Part shown: piece by piece, positions 32,469-43,080 of the stretch
How the letters are laid out: each line of letters starts with the position of its first letter
Position numbering within the stretch: position 1 is the stretch's first letter
From: Heligmosomoides polygyrus polygyrus
Lineage: Eukaryota > Nematoda > Chromadorea > Rhabditida > Heligmosomidae
Assembly (NCBI GenBank): GCA_947396885.1
Contig: OX377201.1
Span: 69,662,983-69,726,982, forward strand
Reading direction: 5' to 3'
DNA length: 64,000 nt
Notes under the pieces: generated by a model
Databases searched by the model: none
The model's input: only the letters and a program-made list of their open reading frames with translations
Told to the model about the DNA's origin: nothing
Position numbers and translations under genes: made by a program

Positions 32469-32595
32469 CTGAGGCGTCGTTCCGCTCACAGTAGCTCGGC
32501 GATCGCATCACGTAGACCATTTCGTTGCCGCGAATGGGGTTTTGCCGCTCGCTCCGCTCCTTCCGACGCAGTCGTTTTCTGGCTCGCTTCGTTAC
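32469..32595 (-). CDS. Wnt ligand, exon 8
   Basis: Begins after acceptor ATTCAG (minus strand) with VTKRARKRLRRKERSE, a strongly basic stretch, then NEMVYVMRSPSYCERNDAS, the Wnt block just before the cysteine-rich C-terminus (family pattern: ..LVY...SP.YC). It ends in phase 1 at the donor GTAAGC. 127 nt, 42 codons plus one base. The intron to exon 7 is only 157 bp. Found by splicing logic rather than as a long ORF. Confidence 0.95.
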
Positions 32596-32752
32596 CTGAA
32601 TGATGCACGAGACCGATAGGTCAGTTCTGCGAGAAGCGGCTGAGCAGAGCAGTGCTGGTGTTTGGTCTAGTAGTCGTCCCTACGTATATTCCACGAGAAG
32701 AATATATAGTGAATGCGAATGAGTGAAGGTGCGTGATTACATCGATCTCAAC

Positions 32753-32896
32753 CTGAACGGCGAAGTGATCGTATCGTTTCTTGAGCATCTCTGCCACCTC
32801 ACTGAATTTCGGCATCTGCAGCCAGCACGTCTTGAACTCGCACGATCCTGACACTCCGTGACATCGACATTGCCGTCGAATGTTCTGCGATATGGC
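32753..32896 (-). CDS. Wnt ligand, exon 7 (lipidation-site exon)
   Basis: 48 codons, phase 0 at both ends, acceptor TTCCAG and donor GTTGAG. It encodes AISQNIRRQ, then [16 protein letters not shown], then [21 protein letters not shown]. The Ser in CHGVSGSC is the residue palmitoleoylated by Porcupine in Wnt proteins (family knowledge); the four cysteines form the hairpin around it. This block alone identifies the family. Confidence 0.97.
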
Positions 32897-33264
32897 CTGG
32901 AACACGCGGAGGCTGTTTTGCACACATCAGAAGCCAAGCAAGTAGTTGTGGTCTACAGAGCGAGGAGTTCCTTCTCGTTGTGAAGCGGACGGTTGTGGAT
33001 TTCAGTCAGTTAAGCACATGTATCAAGGAAGCCTTTCAGTTCATACGAACCGTGAATCATATTCACATCACATCTTAGGCTTGAATCATATAAGCGTTTT
33101 GAATAAATAAATAAATAAGAACAACTAGACTTATACATAAGGCTTCATTGGGAAGGAGGTACAACTACAAAGATAAGTTATCGGGTGAAGCTGCCACTCT
33201 CTGCAAACTAAACATCAGAGGGCCTTTACAAAATGTTCCTGAATATGGGTTGTATGTCAGAGAG

Positions 33265-33477
33265 TGGGCGCGCGTAACGCAGTCGTAGGAGGCGTCGATT
33301 GTCGCGTGCACCCGATACCAGGTTCTTTGTTCAGGTTTCCGGCCCAGGCCGACCAAGCCTTCCATCCCTCCGAGGTCGGTGAAATGGTACCAGACCTGCC
33401 TGGGGAATATAAAGCACTGACTTGTTCATCGACATCCGAAAAGTGATTGAGTAACGCTATCCTTTACGTTATCCTTA
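33265..33477 (+). repeat. tRNA-derived SINE, copy 5, internally deleted
   Basis: Head GGGCGCGCGTAACGCAGTCG and body up to GACTTGTTCATCG are present. About 80 bp of the body is missing, then the tail resumes at GATTGAGTAACGC and TATCCTTTACGTTATCC. Lies in Wnt intron 6. Confidence 0.85.
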
Positions 33478-33824
33478 TGTTAAAGAGTTCGCTAAGCTAC
33501 CATTCCAGAATCTCAATTTTGCAAAGACTACGTCATCATGTATTGCACGGCCATATAATGGTGGTGTGCTTTGCACCACAATTGAACATTTCGACCACAA
33601 GAAGACCTTAGTAAAAGGTTGTTCACAATCCGGAAGCAGAAGGCCTGCATAGTAGTGTCTGGCTATTGAGAAGGTGAGGTAGCGAAACATTATTACGACG
33701 CTTAAATGCATTAGCAGGAAAAGGTGACCACAGCTTGCGGAAAATGAGGAAGACGTATTGGCGCAATTCTTCCATTCCTAGCCGCCTTCATAATGTAGGT
33801 TTACAACTAACCTTAGAAACTCAC

Positions 33825-33915
33825 CTCCCTTCCAACTAGAAAGTTATGCTTCATCACAAGATGGCTGACATTCCGATCTTTCTCAAACTGTTGCTTCTCA
33901 TATTCATCCAGAAAT
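33825..33915 (-). CDS. Wnt ligand, exon 6
   Basis: Acceptor GTTTTCAG, donor GTGAGT. The first base completes a Gln codon from exon 5; then FLDEYEKQQFEKDRNVSHLV and MKHNFLVGRE follow, and the exon ends in phase 0 directly before AISQN of exon 7. This corresponds to the Wnt region FLD...LMNLHNN..GR, with KHNFLVGRE in place of the usual LHNNxxGR. 91 nt, too short to appear as a sizeable ORF. Confidence 0.93.
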
Positions 33916-34853
33916 CTGAAAACGATGGAGCTGGAATTAGACTGATATTGAAGTCCCGACCCAACGACCGCCAGTCGAATGGCTGTGCTTGATCACAACA
34001 GTTTCCTTTGCTTCTTAGACCCTCTGGCCATCGTCAAAGAAGAAAAACTGGTTTCGCGTTTTTGGGTTTTATACAGGAAAGGATAGTAGGGACAGTGAGA
34101 CAGGGTCCACACAGCGGCTACAATGAGGCCTGCAGGTCGTTCATTGCACTCTCCAAAAAGCATCTAATTTAACCATTTAGATCATTGTTTGTAAACGCAA
34201 CCATAATTCCCGTGCGAGGCGGAAGAAAAAGCTAAACGTTACCTCAAATCGTAGCACCTCGAAATTAGGGAAAACTACAAATTGTGAAATAAACAGGACG
34301 AAACATAAACAACTAAGCAGTAGAACGTTTTCACCCGAAACCTATATTTGAGATGTTATGATGTCAACTCTTGCAGCTACCCAATGGCCTTCCTACGCTG
34401 GCCTGTAGAAAAAGAAAGGCTGATCTCACCGCGATGCTCAAAATTCTAACTCAGAGTCTCTCCATAGATATACTTTCGTTTTTCGGTGTACCGTTGACTA
34501 GATCTAGATAAACTACTGCTTAACGTCGGGTTGCAAAGACAAAAATTAGGGCAAATTTCTTCACCTATAGGAACCTCAGCCAATTCAACACGTTACTACA
34601 TAAGTGATGACAAAATGCCGTTGGGTTGTCTGTTCTGGCCTTCCGTAAACTTATTAAGAAGTGACCTGTTATTGTCAATTCTTAGTCTTTCTCCTAGAAC
34701 TTGTCCCTGATTGCACTGTTTTAGTTACATTTAGCAGACATCACTTTGCAGTTATTTGTTCATTGTTCATCCAGACGTTACTGTGTAGTTATTTGTTTAT
34801 GCTTAGTTTCATTCGGTTTCTTAATTCTACACGTGTGATCACATTCCGCGTCA

Positions 34854-34893
<40 letters not shown>

Positions 34894-35380
34894 AACTGCT
34901 CAAACACGGAAGCCAAGGAAGCGCTGATTTGAAAACATTGTAGGATTTTTCTCTAAACTCTGATAAGAATGTATGCCCTCATTCCCTATGACAAAATCGA
35001 TCCATATTGAGTAGTCGATTTGTACTGTCCGATGGCCATCATATGCGCGGGACTGGTGAAGTAGTAATTCTTTCCCCGCTCCAATATCGACCTTTACCCT
35101 TCTGTATAAAGAAAGACACGCTGTCAGACAGACAGATAATTTTAGACTGGATCTTCCTCAAACAGAAGAGGTGGACAATGAAGAATAAAGATCAGAGTTG
35201 TGCTGTCACTGAATCCTAAAGTTCCCTAAGAAAAATACTTCACTAAACACGGTAGTACAACTCAGAAAATTGTACGGTATCTCCTAAAGTGTACTTAACA
35301 GTTTACTCCGTTTCTAGCTCTATTCATAGATTTGTGAGATTTGTGACTGTGTTGTCTGTGGTTGTTGCGAATCGGTAGCC
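33916..35380. other. Wnt intron 5, left part
   Basis: AT-rich with an (AAAT)n microsatellite at about 34854-34893. No other gene motif. Confidence 0.5.
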
Positions 35381-36530
35381 CCAGTGCAGGTGAAGCTGTG
35401 CCACTTGACTGGACCCAACCGACTGCCCCATGGCAGCCGTGCACTGCTAAGCCTCCACAGCCTCCGCCTAGGTAGCGTGGGCAACCCCAAGGTCCAGACC
35501 CATCTCGCTCCCCGTCGGCGGGGGCGCAGCGTGGGCGCCCCGCTCGCCCAAGTGGGCGGAGCCCATTCACGGCATCCTCGTACAGGCATGTAGTGGAAAC
35601 CCGGGACCGTAATGTTAATTGTTACCCCGCGGGAGACTTGGATGGACTTGTGCCCGTATTACTGTCGACCGGCTAAGCGGGGGGCGGAGCTCACCTGCGC
35701 CGGTGAGCGTAGCCCGCCGTGAGCCGGCGCCGGGACGCTACGGCCACAGGGCGGAGCCCGCCCGCGGGCGCGAGGCACCGCACTCCCGCTGGAGCCGGTG
35801 CGCCGCTGTCAGGACGCCGGCCGATCGATACGCGCGCGGCGTCCTGTGCGAACACGCGCGGCCAAGTCAACCATACCGAGGGACCAACTATGCACCTCCT
35901 ACCCGGTGCCCAACAGAGTACCATTACAGGTTTATAATACACAGACGTTTACTAACAGAATACATATGAATATAGGACACTACAAAATAACATATGGGGT
36001 CGAAACGGTGCTGTAATGAAACTAGGACTCACTTGTCCGCTTCAGCGACCGATGGTGGAATGAGCGTCTCTCTGGAGTGGGCCCTTCCAATGGGGTAGGT
36101 GAACGGCAGCCGCGCCCTCAGCAATGGGATGTCGTGAGGTGTGGTAGGGCCCCTCAGCTTCCTCCGGGACGGTTTTGGACTCTGACAACACTGCGAAAGG
36201 GCGACGCGCGCTGCCCGCGGAAGAGCGGTGCTCGAGGCGCGGATCACGATCGATGACGCGCATCGATCGTGATCCGCGCCTTGCCCAGTGCCGGAGGCTG
36301 GCAGCACGCGGTCGGAGGACCGACCGGTCGAGACGACGGACGGAAGAAAGACTGCCTCTGGCGCCGAACCGCGCGGCTTTTATAGCCGCGGGGGGCTATG
36401 GGCGGAGCTTATTTTGAGCAGACCGCGGCGGCAGGCCGGGCAGCACACGCCTTACGGAGGGAAGCCTTGAGGGTACGGGCGCCCGCGGCAGAATTGAAGG
36501 GAGCGATACTCGCGGTTCGCGACAGTGGTG
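35381..36530. repeat. GC-rich block in Wnt intron 5
   Basis: Markedly GC-richer than its surroundings, with several inverted pairs (for example CTCACCTGCGCCGGTGAGC near 35690) and a perfect palindrome at 36236-36280. Many overlapping ORFs exist on both strands because stop codons are rare in GC-rich DNA; none has a motif. Probably a mobile or foldback element of unknown type. Confidence 0.45.
36236..36280. repeat. perfect 20-bp-arm palindrome
   Basis: Arms GGCGCGGATCACGATCGATG and the exact complement, loop ACGCG. Confidence 0.95.
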
Positions 36531-36951
36531 TTAAACGTAACGTCTTCAGTTACTGTATCTTTAACTGCTTAAAAATACTTTGAGTTTGTCATTGCTAGCT
36601 CGGCTATCGATGCAAAAGTAAATAAACAATAGTAGAATAAATAAATAAATAAATAAATAAATAAACAGAAAGCGGTAGGATCTTCAAAGCTGTTACATTG
36701 ACGCTTGCATGTCGTCCACTGCGTTCGTGCGACTGCACTCCAAAGTCTTTAATTTATAAATAGAGGCATTTTGTGAATTTTCATCCCTGTTTAAATGCAT
36801 AGGATCGTTAGTTTACGGCAGCTTCAATAATGCCCTTCTTTTGCTATAGGATCTCAAATTCTGTGGCACTCCTTTCCAACAACCTTATATGGACCTGAAA
36901 TTACTCTAAAGTAATGACAAACCAGACAGTGAGAGAGAATCGATAACCTAC

Positions 36952-37040
36952 TGTCTTGCATATTTTTGTCCGTAGGGAACGTTGTCAGAGCAGCCACCCC
37001 ACGAGAATTGTTCGTGTCGTCCCATCGGACTCGGCTGGTC
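36952..37040 (-). CDS. Wnt ligand, exon 5
   Basis: Acceptor CCTTTTAG, then DQPSPMGRHEQFS, then WGGCSDNVPYGQKYAR and the first two bases of a Gln codon. WGGCSDN is the hallmark Wnt motif. The donor is taken as GTAGGT at 36951 because the alternative GT further on would leave an in-frame TAG. 89 nt; it starts in phase 0 from exon 4 and joins exon 6 in phase. Lower certainty only on the exact donor. Confidence 0.92.
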
Positions 37041-37249
37041 CTAAAAGGGAACCATGACTATAATTACATTTCAACTCATTTATTTCACAAACCGTGCACC
37101 TTAAACAAAAAACGAAACAAATGCAGTGCTTTAAACTTCAAATAGATCGACATGAAGCAGACTAGTTTCTGATACCCACGTACGCTCGATGGAATGAACG
37201 TAATTGTCGAGCCAGGTGTGTCTAAGTCCAGACAAAGACAAGGAAATTA

Positions 37250-37748
37250 GGATCTATCCTAGTCCGGGGGGGGGCCACATAAATAAAAAGTATTATATGT
37301 AACGAATCCATTTCAGACTTACCGAGCGGCTCCTACAGAACAACATCTAAACCTAAACAAGGAAAGTCGCGAAGAAAAAAACGAAAAAACACATTTGTTG
37401 CGGTTGTAAGGCAAAGTTGTGTGCCCTCCTTACCATGTTAGATCCTGGTTATAACATGTCAGGCGGCAGTCAGCACGCGGCATGCGGCTTCATGCGCCCT
37501 CCTCACCATGTTAGACCCTGGTTATAACATGTCAGCCGGCGGTCAGCACGCGGCATGCCTCCATTCCGTCGCTCTTCGCCCGCCGAGATGGTTGTAGGCC
37601 GGGGCGATTTGTTATTTTTATGTTTGATCGTTCGATGTTTAGTCCCGTTTAGGTTTCATTTCGTTCTCTAGGAGCCGCTGGGTAAGTTTCAATTTATTTT
37701 GTTACCTATTTTTTTAGTTATGTGGCCCCCCCGGACTAGGATAGATCC
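37250..37748. mobile_element. TIR element with 8-9 bp TSD GGAAATTA(G), Wnt intron 4
   Basis: GGATCTATCCTAGTCC plus a G run starts the left TIR; the reverse complement ends at 37748. The TIR similarity extends about 110 bp (GGCCACATAA, GCGGCTCCTA, AAACCTAAAC). GGAAATTAG is present immediately before and after (37242-37250 and 37749-37757). The centre has a direct duplication of about 68 bp beginning GCCCTCCT.ACCATGTTAGA (about 37421 and 37488). The TSD length fits hAT or Mutator-like elements; no transposase. Confidence 0.85.
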
Positions 37749-38396
37749 GGAAATTAGATAGGTCGGCAGCGTCACGCGTTTTGGCAGACAACTGCTGAAC
37801 GCGAACCAAACCCTGCTGGATCCATAGGATGTAAATGTCGCGCTGGTCGGACTTTTTGCTTAAAGCCCTGCACGAAAGCTGTTTTGCTCTTCATGTCGCA
37901 CAAGAAAGAATAATCCACTGGACCTTTCTGGCACGCCGAATGGGCGAATGATGACGTTTCTGGGCAGGATTAAGTAATTCGACGATCAAGGGAACGATGG
38001 ATGATAAATGTGATGCAGATGAAAAATTCCTGACACCCTATATTTCAGCGCCATCTCCAATAGATCGCAGCTCGGAGAAGGGACTGAAAATAGAGTCGCA
38101 GGAGGTGGAGGTTTTACAGCGTACTGCTCATAGTGGCAATGGGGAAGGAAAGAGGTAAAACAGTGTGTTGGAAATGGTAGAAGTATTTCCGACAGTCCAG
38201 TGTGTTCATCAACGACAGAACGGAACAGGGCGCTATTGCTTCCTGCCGAATCAAACGTCGACCAAATCACATGCAACTTGTGTGGCGGCGATAACTAAAT
38301 CCCACTATCCGCCGTTGCCGTCAGGAACTCTCTACTACCCACTGCTTCGGCTGGATCTTCGTTATAAGGGCCACAAAACGTGAAGAAGCAGCGTAC

Positions 38397-38533
38397 CCCT
38401 TCCACGTATTTCTGGAGCGCTGGCTTGCTGTCGCAGCCACAGTCGGTCAGGTTGCCCGTATTGCATCCCTTGGTGATGGCGTGCACGATGCCTGCGCTGG
38501 CGATGGCCGCCAGAAACGCGGTCTCCTTTGTGG
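38397..38533 (-). CDS. Wnt ligand, exon 4
   Basis: Acceptor CGCTTTTAG. Two bases complete a Thr codon from exon 3; then TKETAFLAAIASAGIVHAIT (the Wnt RETAF..AI..AGV.H...R block), GCNTGNLTDCGCD with three cysteines and a potential N-glycosylation site NLT, and KPALQKYVEG. It ends in phase 0 at donor GTACGC. 137 nt. Confidence 0.96.
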
Positions 38534-38633
38534 CTAAAAGCGATAGATTTTTAGCAAACACTCAATTCTGATCATCTTGAGTGAAAAACGACTTGTGATA
38601 AGCCTATCTAAGTAAAATCACCATCATCACCAC

Positions 38634-39720
38634 CTATATATAAAAGAGTTTGTCCGTCGAGTGATCTAATCTAAGTGAGATACGCCGCATTCGCCGCATC
38701 ACCCACAGCGAGAGCGGTCGAATGATCTATCTAATCTAATAAGTGAGGTACGCTGTATCATCCACAGCGCGGTCGAAATTTCCCATTAAACGTCGGAATT
38801 GCTGCAGCATGGAAAGCGCATCCTTTTACTGCTTGACACAACAGCACTTACGCGCGTTCCTGAGCGTCCAGATTCAGAAGCCGTGCCGCCGACTTCGTGC
38901 CATTAGCATAAGAAGACCACTAAAGGGGAAAGAGTATAAGGGGGACTACGAGGGTGGAGAATCGACAGCGACCAGAGGTCTCTACCCCCTATACCCGAGG
39001 GTTAGTCGTTGATGAATCCGGCCCCAGGAGCTAGCGACTTGGAGGAAGCATCGGGAAGGGGGGGGGGTCGATAGGGGGATCAATGAAGCATTAAGGAGGG
39101 ACCAGTAGGGAGTAAGCAATCAGGGGGGGGGGGAGCAGTTAAGAGGATCAGTAAGGGGATCCATTACCAATAAGAGAGTACGGATTTAGAAGATGTGACA
39201 CCGATGACACGCAATGGGCGTTCGCTCGCCGTCGTTGTGTGTGAGCGTGGGAGAGCTACTTAATTGGGGAGAGTATTAACGAGGATTCCTAGGGGGGGGG
39301 AGAGATCGACCAGGAACAAGGGACCTGGAGGCGGAACCAGGACGGGGAACCAGCAAGAAGGGAACCGTAAGAAAATTTATACGCGAAAAAAGGAATCTGC
39401 CATATGCGCAGCCTCTTCATGCTCGACACAGCGGCGACTGTACGCGCTTCTGATCCTCTGCATTCAGAAGGTGGGTCTTCTGAGGTGCTGGTTTCAGAGG
39501 ACAGGTCCTCTACGCCGCCCTAGAAGCATCTGAATTAAGGAATTGTGTCACCGGCGTGCTGCGGCGTGCAGGCGCTTTCAGAATTCAACATGGGATGCTG
39601 ATCTATAGAGGACGTATAGCCTCCTCCTGCTTGACACAACAGCAACTACACGTATTTCTAAACGTCTCGATTCAGAAAAAAGGTCCTCTACGTCGAGCTA
39701 GAGGCATCTGGATTAAGAGG
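38634..39720 (-). repeat. about 1-kb dispersed repeat, inverted copy of 23745-24780
   Basis: Reverse-complement block order matches 24780 down to about 23750, including the GCGGCGTA-type tandem array at 38650-38775, the CCTGAGCGTCC..ATTCAGAAG block and the GTGTGTGAGCGTGGGAGAGC block. G runs at 39060 and 39124 interrupt it. A half copy of the GGCCGGATTC MITE is inserted near 39003-39026. Lies in Wnt intron 3. Confidence 0.78.
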
Positions 39721-39792
39721 CAGGAAGCATCTGGATTATCCTAGGAGGTGATTTCAGACAAATTCCTCCTGTTGTGCCAAAAGCAGGACGGT

Positions 39793-40645
39793 CCGAAATT
39801 CTGAACGTTTCTATCAAAAGCTCCCCACTGTGGCCTAATTTCTTTAAACACAGATTGACTGAGAATGTGATGGCGTCCAGTGGTGGAATCGATTGGTCTA
39901 ACTTTCTAATTCAACTTGGAAACGGAGAGCTCTAAAACGATTCTAATAAAGTTAAAGTGCCCGACGATATGCTGAGCTCTGGAGATATAGCAGATGAGAT
40001 ATTTGGAGATATAGTGACCTTAGAAGATATGTCCGCCGCAGTCGGTAGAGCGATTTTGACGCCTAGGAATTTCGACTCTTTGGAGATAAACAACAAAGTG
40101 CTTTCGAAACTACCTGGGCAAAAGAAGATTTTCAGAAGCATAGATGAGGTTATGAGTGACGAAATTGAAGCTAACAACGACACAGAGTATTCATTGGAGT
40201 TTCTAAACAGCTTGACACACCAGGGATACCCGCCACATGAACTCCATCTAAAGAAAGGAGCAGTCATAATGCTTCTGCGGAATCTTAGAGTCAACCAGGG
40301 TCTATGCAATGGCACGCGACACACCGTTGAACATATGGATAAGTACATTCTAGGCTGCAAATTGCAACTGGAGCGAACAAAGGAGAGTACGTCCTTATTC
40401 CTAGAATAATATTCTGTCCGCCTGCCTATGACACCTTACCGTGCAGATTTAAGAAGAGACAATTTCCTGTGCGTTTTGTCTACGCAATGACAATAAACAA
40501 GAGTCAGGGACAAACACTCGACACAGTCGGTGTATACCTCCCCAGCCCAGTTTTTTCTCATGGTCAACTGTACGTGGCGTGCTCACGTGTTCGTCAGAGA
40601 TCAAAATTTGGCTACCACTGGGACGTAAGACTATATCAAACGTAG
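39793..40645 (+). pseudogene. Helitron PIF1-like helicase fragment
   Basis: C-terminal part of the Rep/helicase of a rolling-circle Helitron. It reads FLIQLGNGEL, stop, NDSNKVKVPDDM, then AILTPRN, LNSLTHQGYPPHELHLKKGA, VIMLLRNL..GLCNGTRH, then after a frameshift near 40395 [20 protein letters not shown] and [11 protein letters not shown]. These are the late PIF1 helicase motifs. The Rep endonuclease and early helicase motifs are missing, so the fragment is 5'-truncated and inactive. It sits in Wnt intron 3 in antisense orientation to the host gene. Confidence 0.92.
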
Positions 40646-40780
40646 TATTCACCGAGATGTTTGAGTTAAAATTAAACCATTTTCGTTGCGCTATGAATAA
40701 ATTTTTTTGAAGCGCACACCTTTCTTTGTACAAGAGTAGTTCCTGAGAAAAAGACTAACTGTATCACTCCGCGAAGCGGG

Positions 40781-40819
40781 CAAGTGCGAGACACGCCGTG
40801 AGGCGTGTCGCAGCACTTG
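40781..40819 (+). repeat. hairpin, candidate Helitron 3' stem-loop
   Basis: CAAGTGC.GAGACACGCC pairs with GGCGTGTC.GCAGCACTTG around GTGA. A GC-rich hairpin just inside the 3' end is a Helitron hallmark and this one is about 135 bp downstream of the helicase frame. A clean CTRR end was not seen. Confidence 0.6.
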
Positions 40820-41049
40820 TAAAAAATGAAAGAACAAAGATTTTTAGATTTTTACAAGGTGCTGGTTACACAGGCGTAAAATTCTAAACCTCTGCAACCC
40901 AGCGGCTGTAGTTGCGCCTTGTCATTCGCTCCGTTTTTCTGTTTGATCCTAACTGTAAGGCATTCAGGAGTTTCGTTCAGTACCGCCGGTAAATAGCTGC
41001 TAAAACTCGCCCGGCGACGGATTAATGCGCCGTTTCCGCCGCTTTGCCA

Positions 41050-41310
41050 TAAAGGATAAAGGACGGCGTTACACAATCCCTTTTGGGATGCGCCACGCAT
41101 TCTACTTCTACTGGATGTAGTGAAGGCGATTTGAATGCGTATTTGGCCATACAATGACTTGCGGTGGCCAGCCGATAATCAAGTCTTTACCCTTCCTAGA
41201 CGGTACTGGTACCAATGTTCCGATCCCGGAGGGATGGAAGACTTGGCTGTCCTAGGCGGGAAATCCCAACCAGGAACTTGATGTCGGGTGCACGCAACAG
41301 CCGACATACA
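41050..41310 (-). repeat. tRNA-derived SINE, copy 6, head truncated
   Basis: AAAGGATAAAGGACGGCG tail and most of the body, ending near GGTGCACGCAACAGCCGACA; the distal tRNA head is missing. Wnt intron 3. Confidence 0.85.
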
Positions 41311-41662
41311 CCCTTTACCGCTGAAACGGAAACACACGCACATGTAGAAATTAAGTGAGAAATGTGTTAGAACGGTCGTTTTCTTGATAGAAATAATAGA
41401 AGAATAGAAGCTCTCTGTTAAATAGATTGTGTCAAATAAAGTAATTAAAAAAATAAATAAGGCTTTAATATTTTCTAGCGCTCGTGATTTCGGAAGAGAG
41501 CTAATTGTGCTTAATTTTGCAAGGAGTTATCTTACTGCGGTGATATTCTACAGTAAGTCGAAAAATGAATGTTTTGTTTGAAAAGGTTGCACATGCATGT
41601 GAAAATGTGTTAAATGAAAAGCAAGAAAGGACAAGGGAATCAGGAGCATCCTGGTATCTTAC

Positions 41663-41745
41663 TTGATCGCAGCGTTTTTCCGAAGATGTCCTGGAAGTTG
41701 CCATGAGGAGTGGGAGTGATCTCGTGTCGATCGGAGCAGTTCCAT
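41663..41745 (-). CDS. Wnt ligand, exon 3
   Basis: Acceptor CCCCAG, donor GTAAGA. The first base completes an Arg codon to read RWNCSDRHEITPTPHGN, then FQDIFGKTLRS. RWNCS is the classical Wnt motif and contains the conserved N-glycosylation sequon NCS. 83 nt. The intron to exon 2 is only 59 bp, and reading straight through it mixes frames. Confidence 0.96.
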
Positions 41746-41804
41746 CTGGGGATTGGGGAGTTACTGCGTGCAACGGTCACAACGAGCCTGGCGGGGATCC
41801 TCAC

Positions 41805-41884
41805 CTTTCGAACTTGAACTGCGCCTGGCATTCGTAGATCGCCTCTCTGATGCCGCGGGCGACAAACGGGATGGAGAAGGGATT
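41805..41884 (-). CDS. Wnt ligand, exon 2
   Basis: Acceptor CTTTCAG, then NPFSIPFVARGIREAIYECQ and AQFKFE plus AG of the split Arg codon; donor GTGAGG. GIREAIYECQ.QF is the conserved Wnt block preceding RWNC. It starts in phase 0 from exon 1. 80 nt. Confidence 0.95.
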
Positions 41885-42475
41885 CTGAAAGAAGGAAGAT
41901 CGCATTGAGCATCGTTGGAGTCGGCTGGTGTTCTATTAGGTGTCGTTCCTACAGAAAATAAGTCCCCCTCAATCCAAAAGGAGGCCCTGAAGGTGATGAT
42001 GAGAATCCAACTCACTCTTCGTGAGTTCGCTAAAAAGTGGATTACCGGAAGCACATCGCTTGATAATTAAGCAAAGTAATAGAAGTGGAAATCTGAGGTC
42101 AACCTAAAAAGGTTTTGTTTGCCTCATTTCAACGAATAACGTATTGTTAGGATATGATGCTCACTACGTTCTGAGCCAGCTGGTGGCACTTCTGATGAAA
42201 ATTCATGTCTACAACAACTTTCAACTCAAACCTTCAAGCAGCACTGCTGGAATATTTATCAATTTTATCAATACCATTTAGAAAGTTCGCACCCTCGTCC
42301 TATACAACAATGTAGTTCCAAAGTTCCTATTTATTTATAATGATGTATAAGACATTCTCTAAATAATTTATAAGTTTCTTTTTGATTCTGCTTGATCAGT
42401 TACAAGTAAGTGGCTTGTATATGGAATGACCAAATAAAAAACTGTTAAAACAAGCAAACGCTCAGGCTTATTTGT
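41885..42475. other. Wnt intron 1, 3' end
   Basis: AT-rich, no motif before the Tc1-like terminus. Confidence 0.5.
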
Positions 42476-42720
42476 ACAGGGTGCGCAAAAATTACCCGCA
42501 TAAAGATATCACAGTGAAACTTCCCCACAAATGCGGATTTGAAAACGAAACTTAACATATAACTTCTTTATTCCCTGACTAATAAAAGGATATCAAAGTC
42601 ATTCGAAGTGGACGCATTTCTTACGAACACAAGTCCACAGAACTTGCTGAAGTGGTTCGCGAATGGCACGCACCGCGCGATCGTTTTTTCTGATGAGAAG
42701 GTCTTCACTATACTTGTGCT

Positions 42721-43080
42721 TTTCCAAAAATTTTCGAATGAACGAATAATCGAATAACGTCATTTTTTCGGTTATTCGAATTTCCGAATAATCGAATAAC
42801 CCCATTTTTCGAAAATTCGAATGAACGAGTAATCGAATAACCCCAATTTTTCAGTTATTCGAATTTCCGAATAATCGAATAACCCCATTTTTCGTTTATT
42901 CGAATTTCCGAATAATCGAATAACCCCATTTTTCGCTTGTTCGAATTTCCGAATAATCGAATAACCCCGTTTTTTGGTTATTCGAATTTCCGAATAATCG
43001 AATAACCCAATTTTTCAGTTATTCGAACGAACGAATAATCGAATATTCGAATAAATCGAATAATCGAATAAACTGCACAC
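42721..43080. repeat. left CGAATA subterminal array
   Basis: Units of roughly 44 bp built from TTATTCGAATTTCCGAATAA and TCGAATAACCCCATTTTTC, repeated about six times, ending in CGAATAATCGAATATTCGAA. Confidence 0.93.

Noticed and set aside
35295..36417. Several GC-rich ORFs in Wnt intron 5 as genes
   Set aside because: Overlapping frames on both strands with no motifs, explained by low stop frequency in GC-rich DNA.
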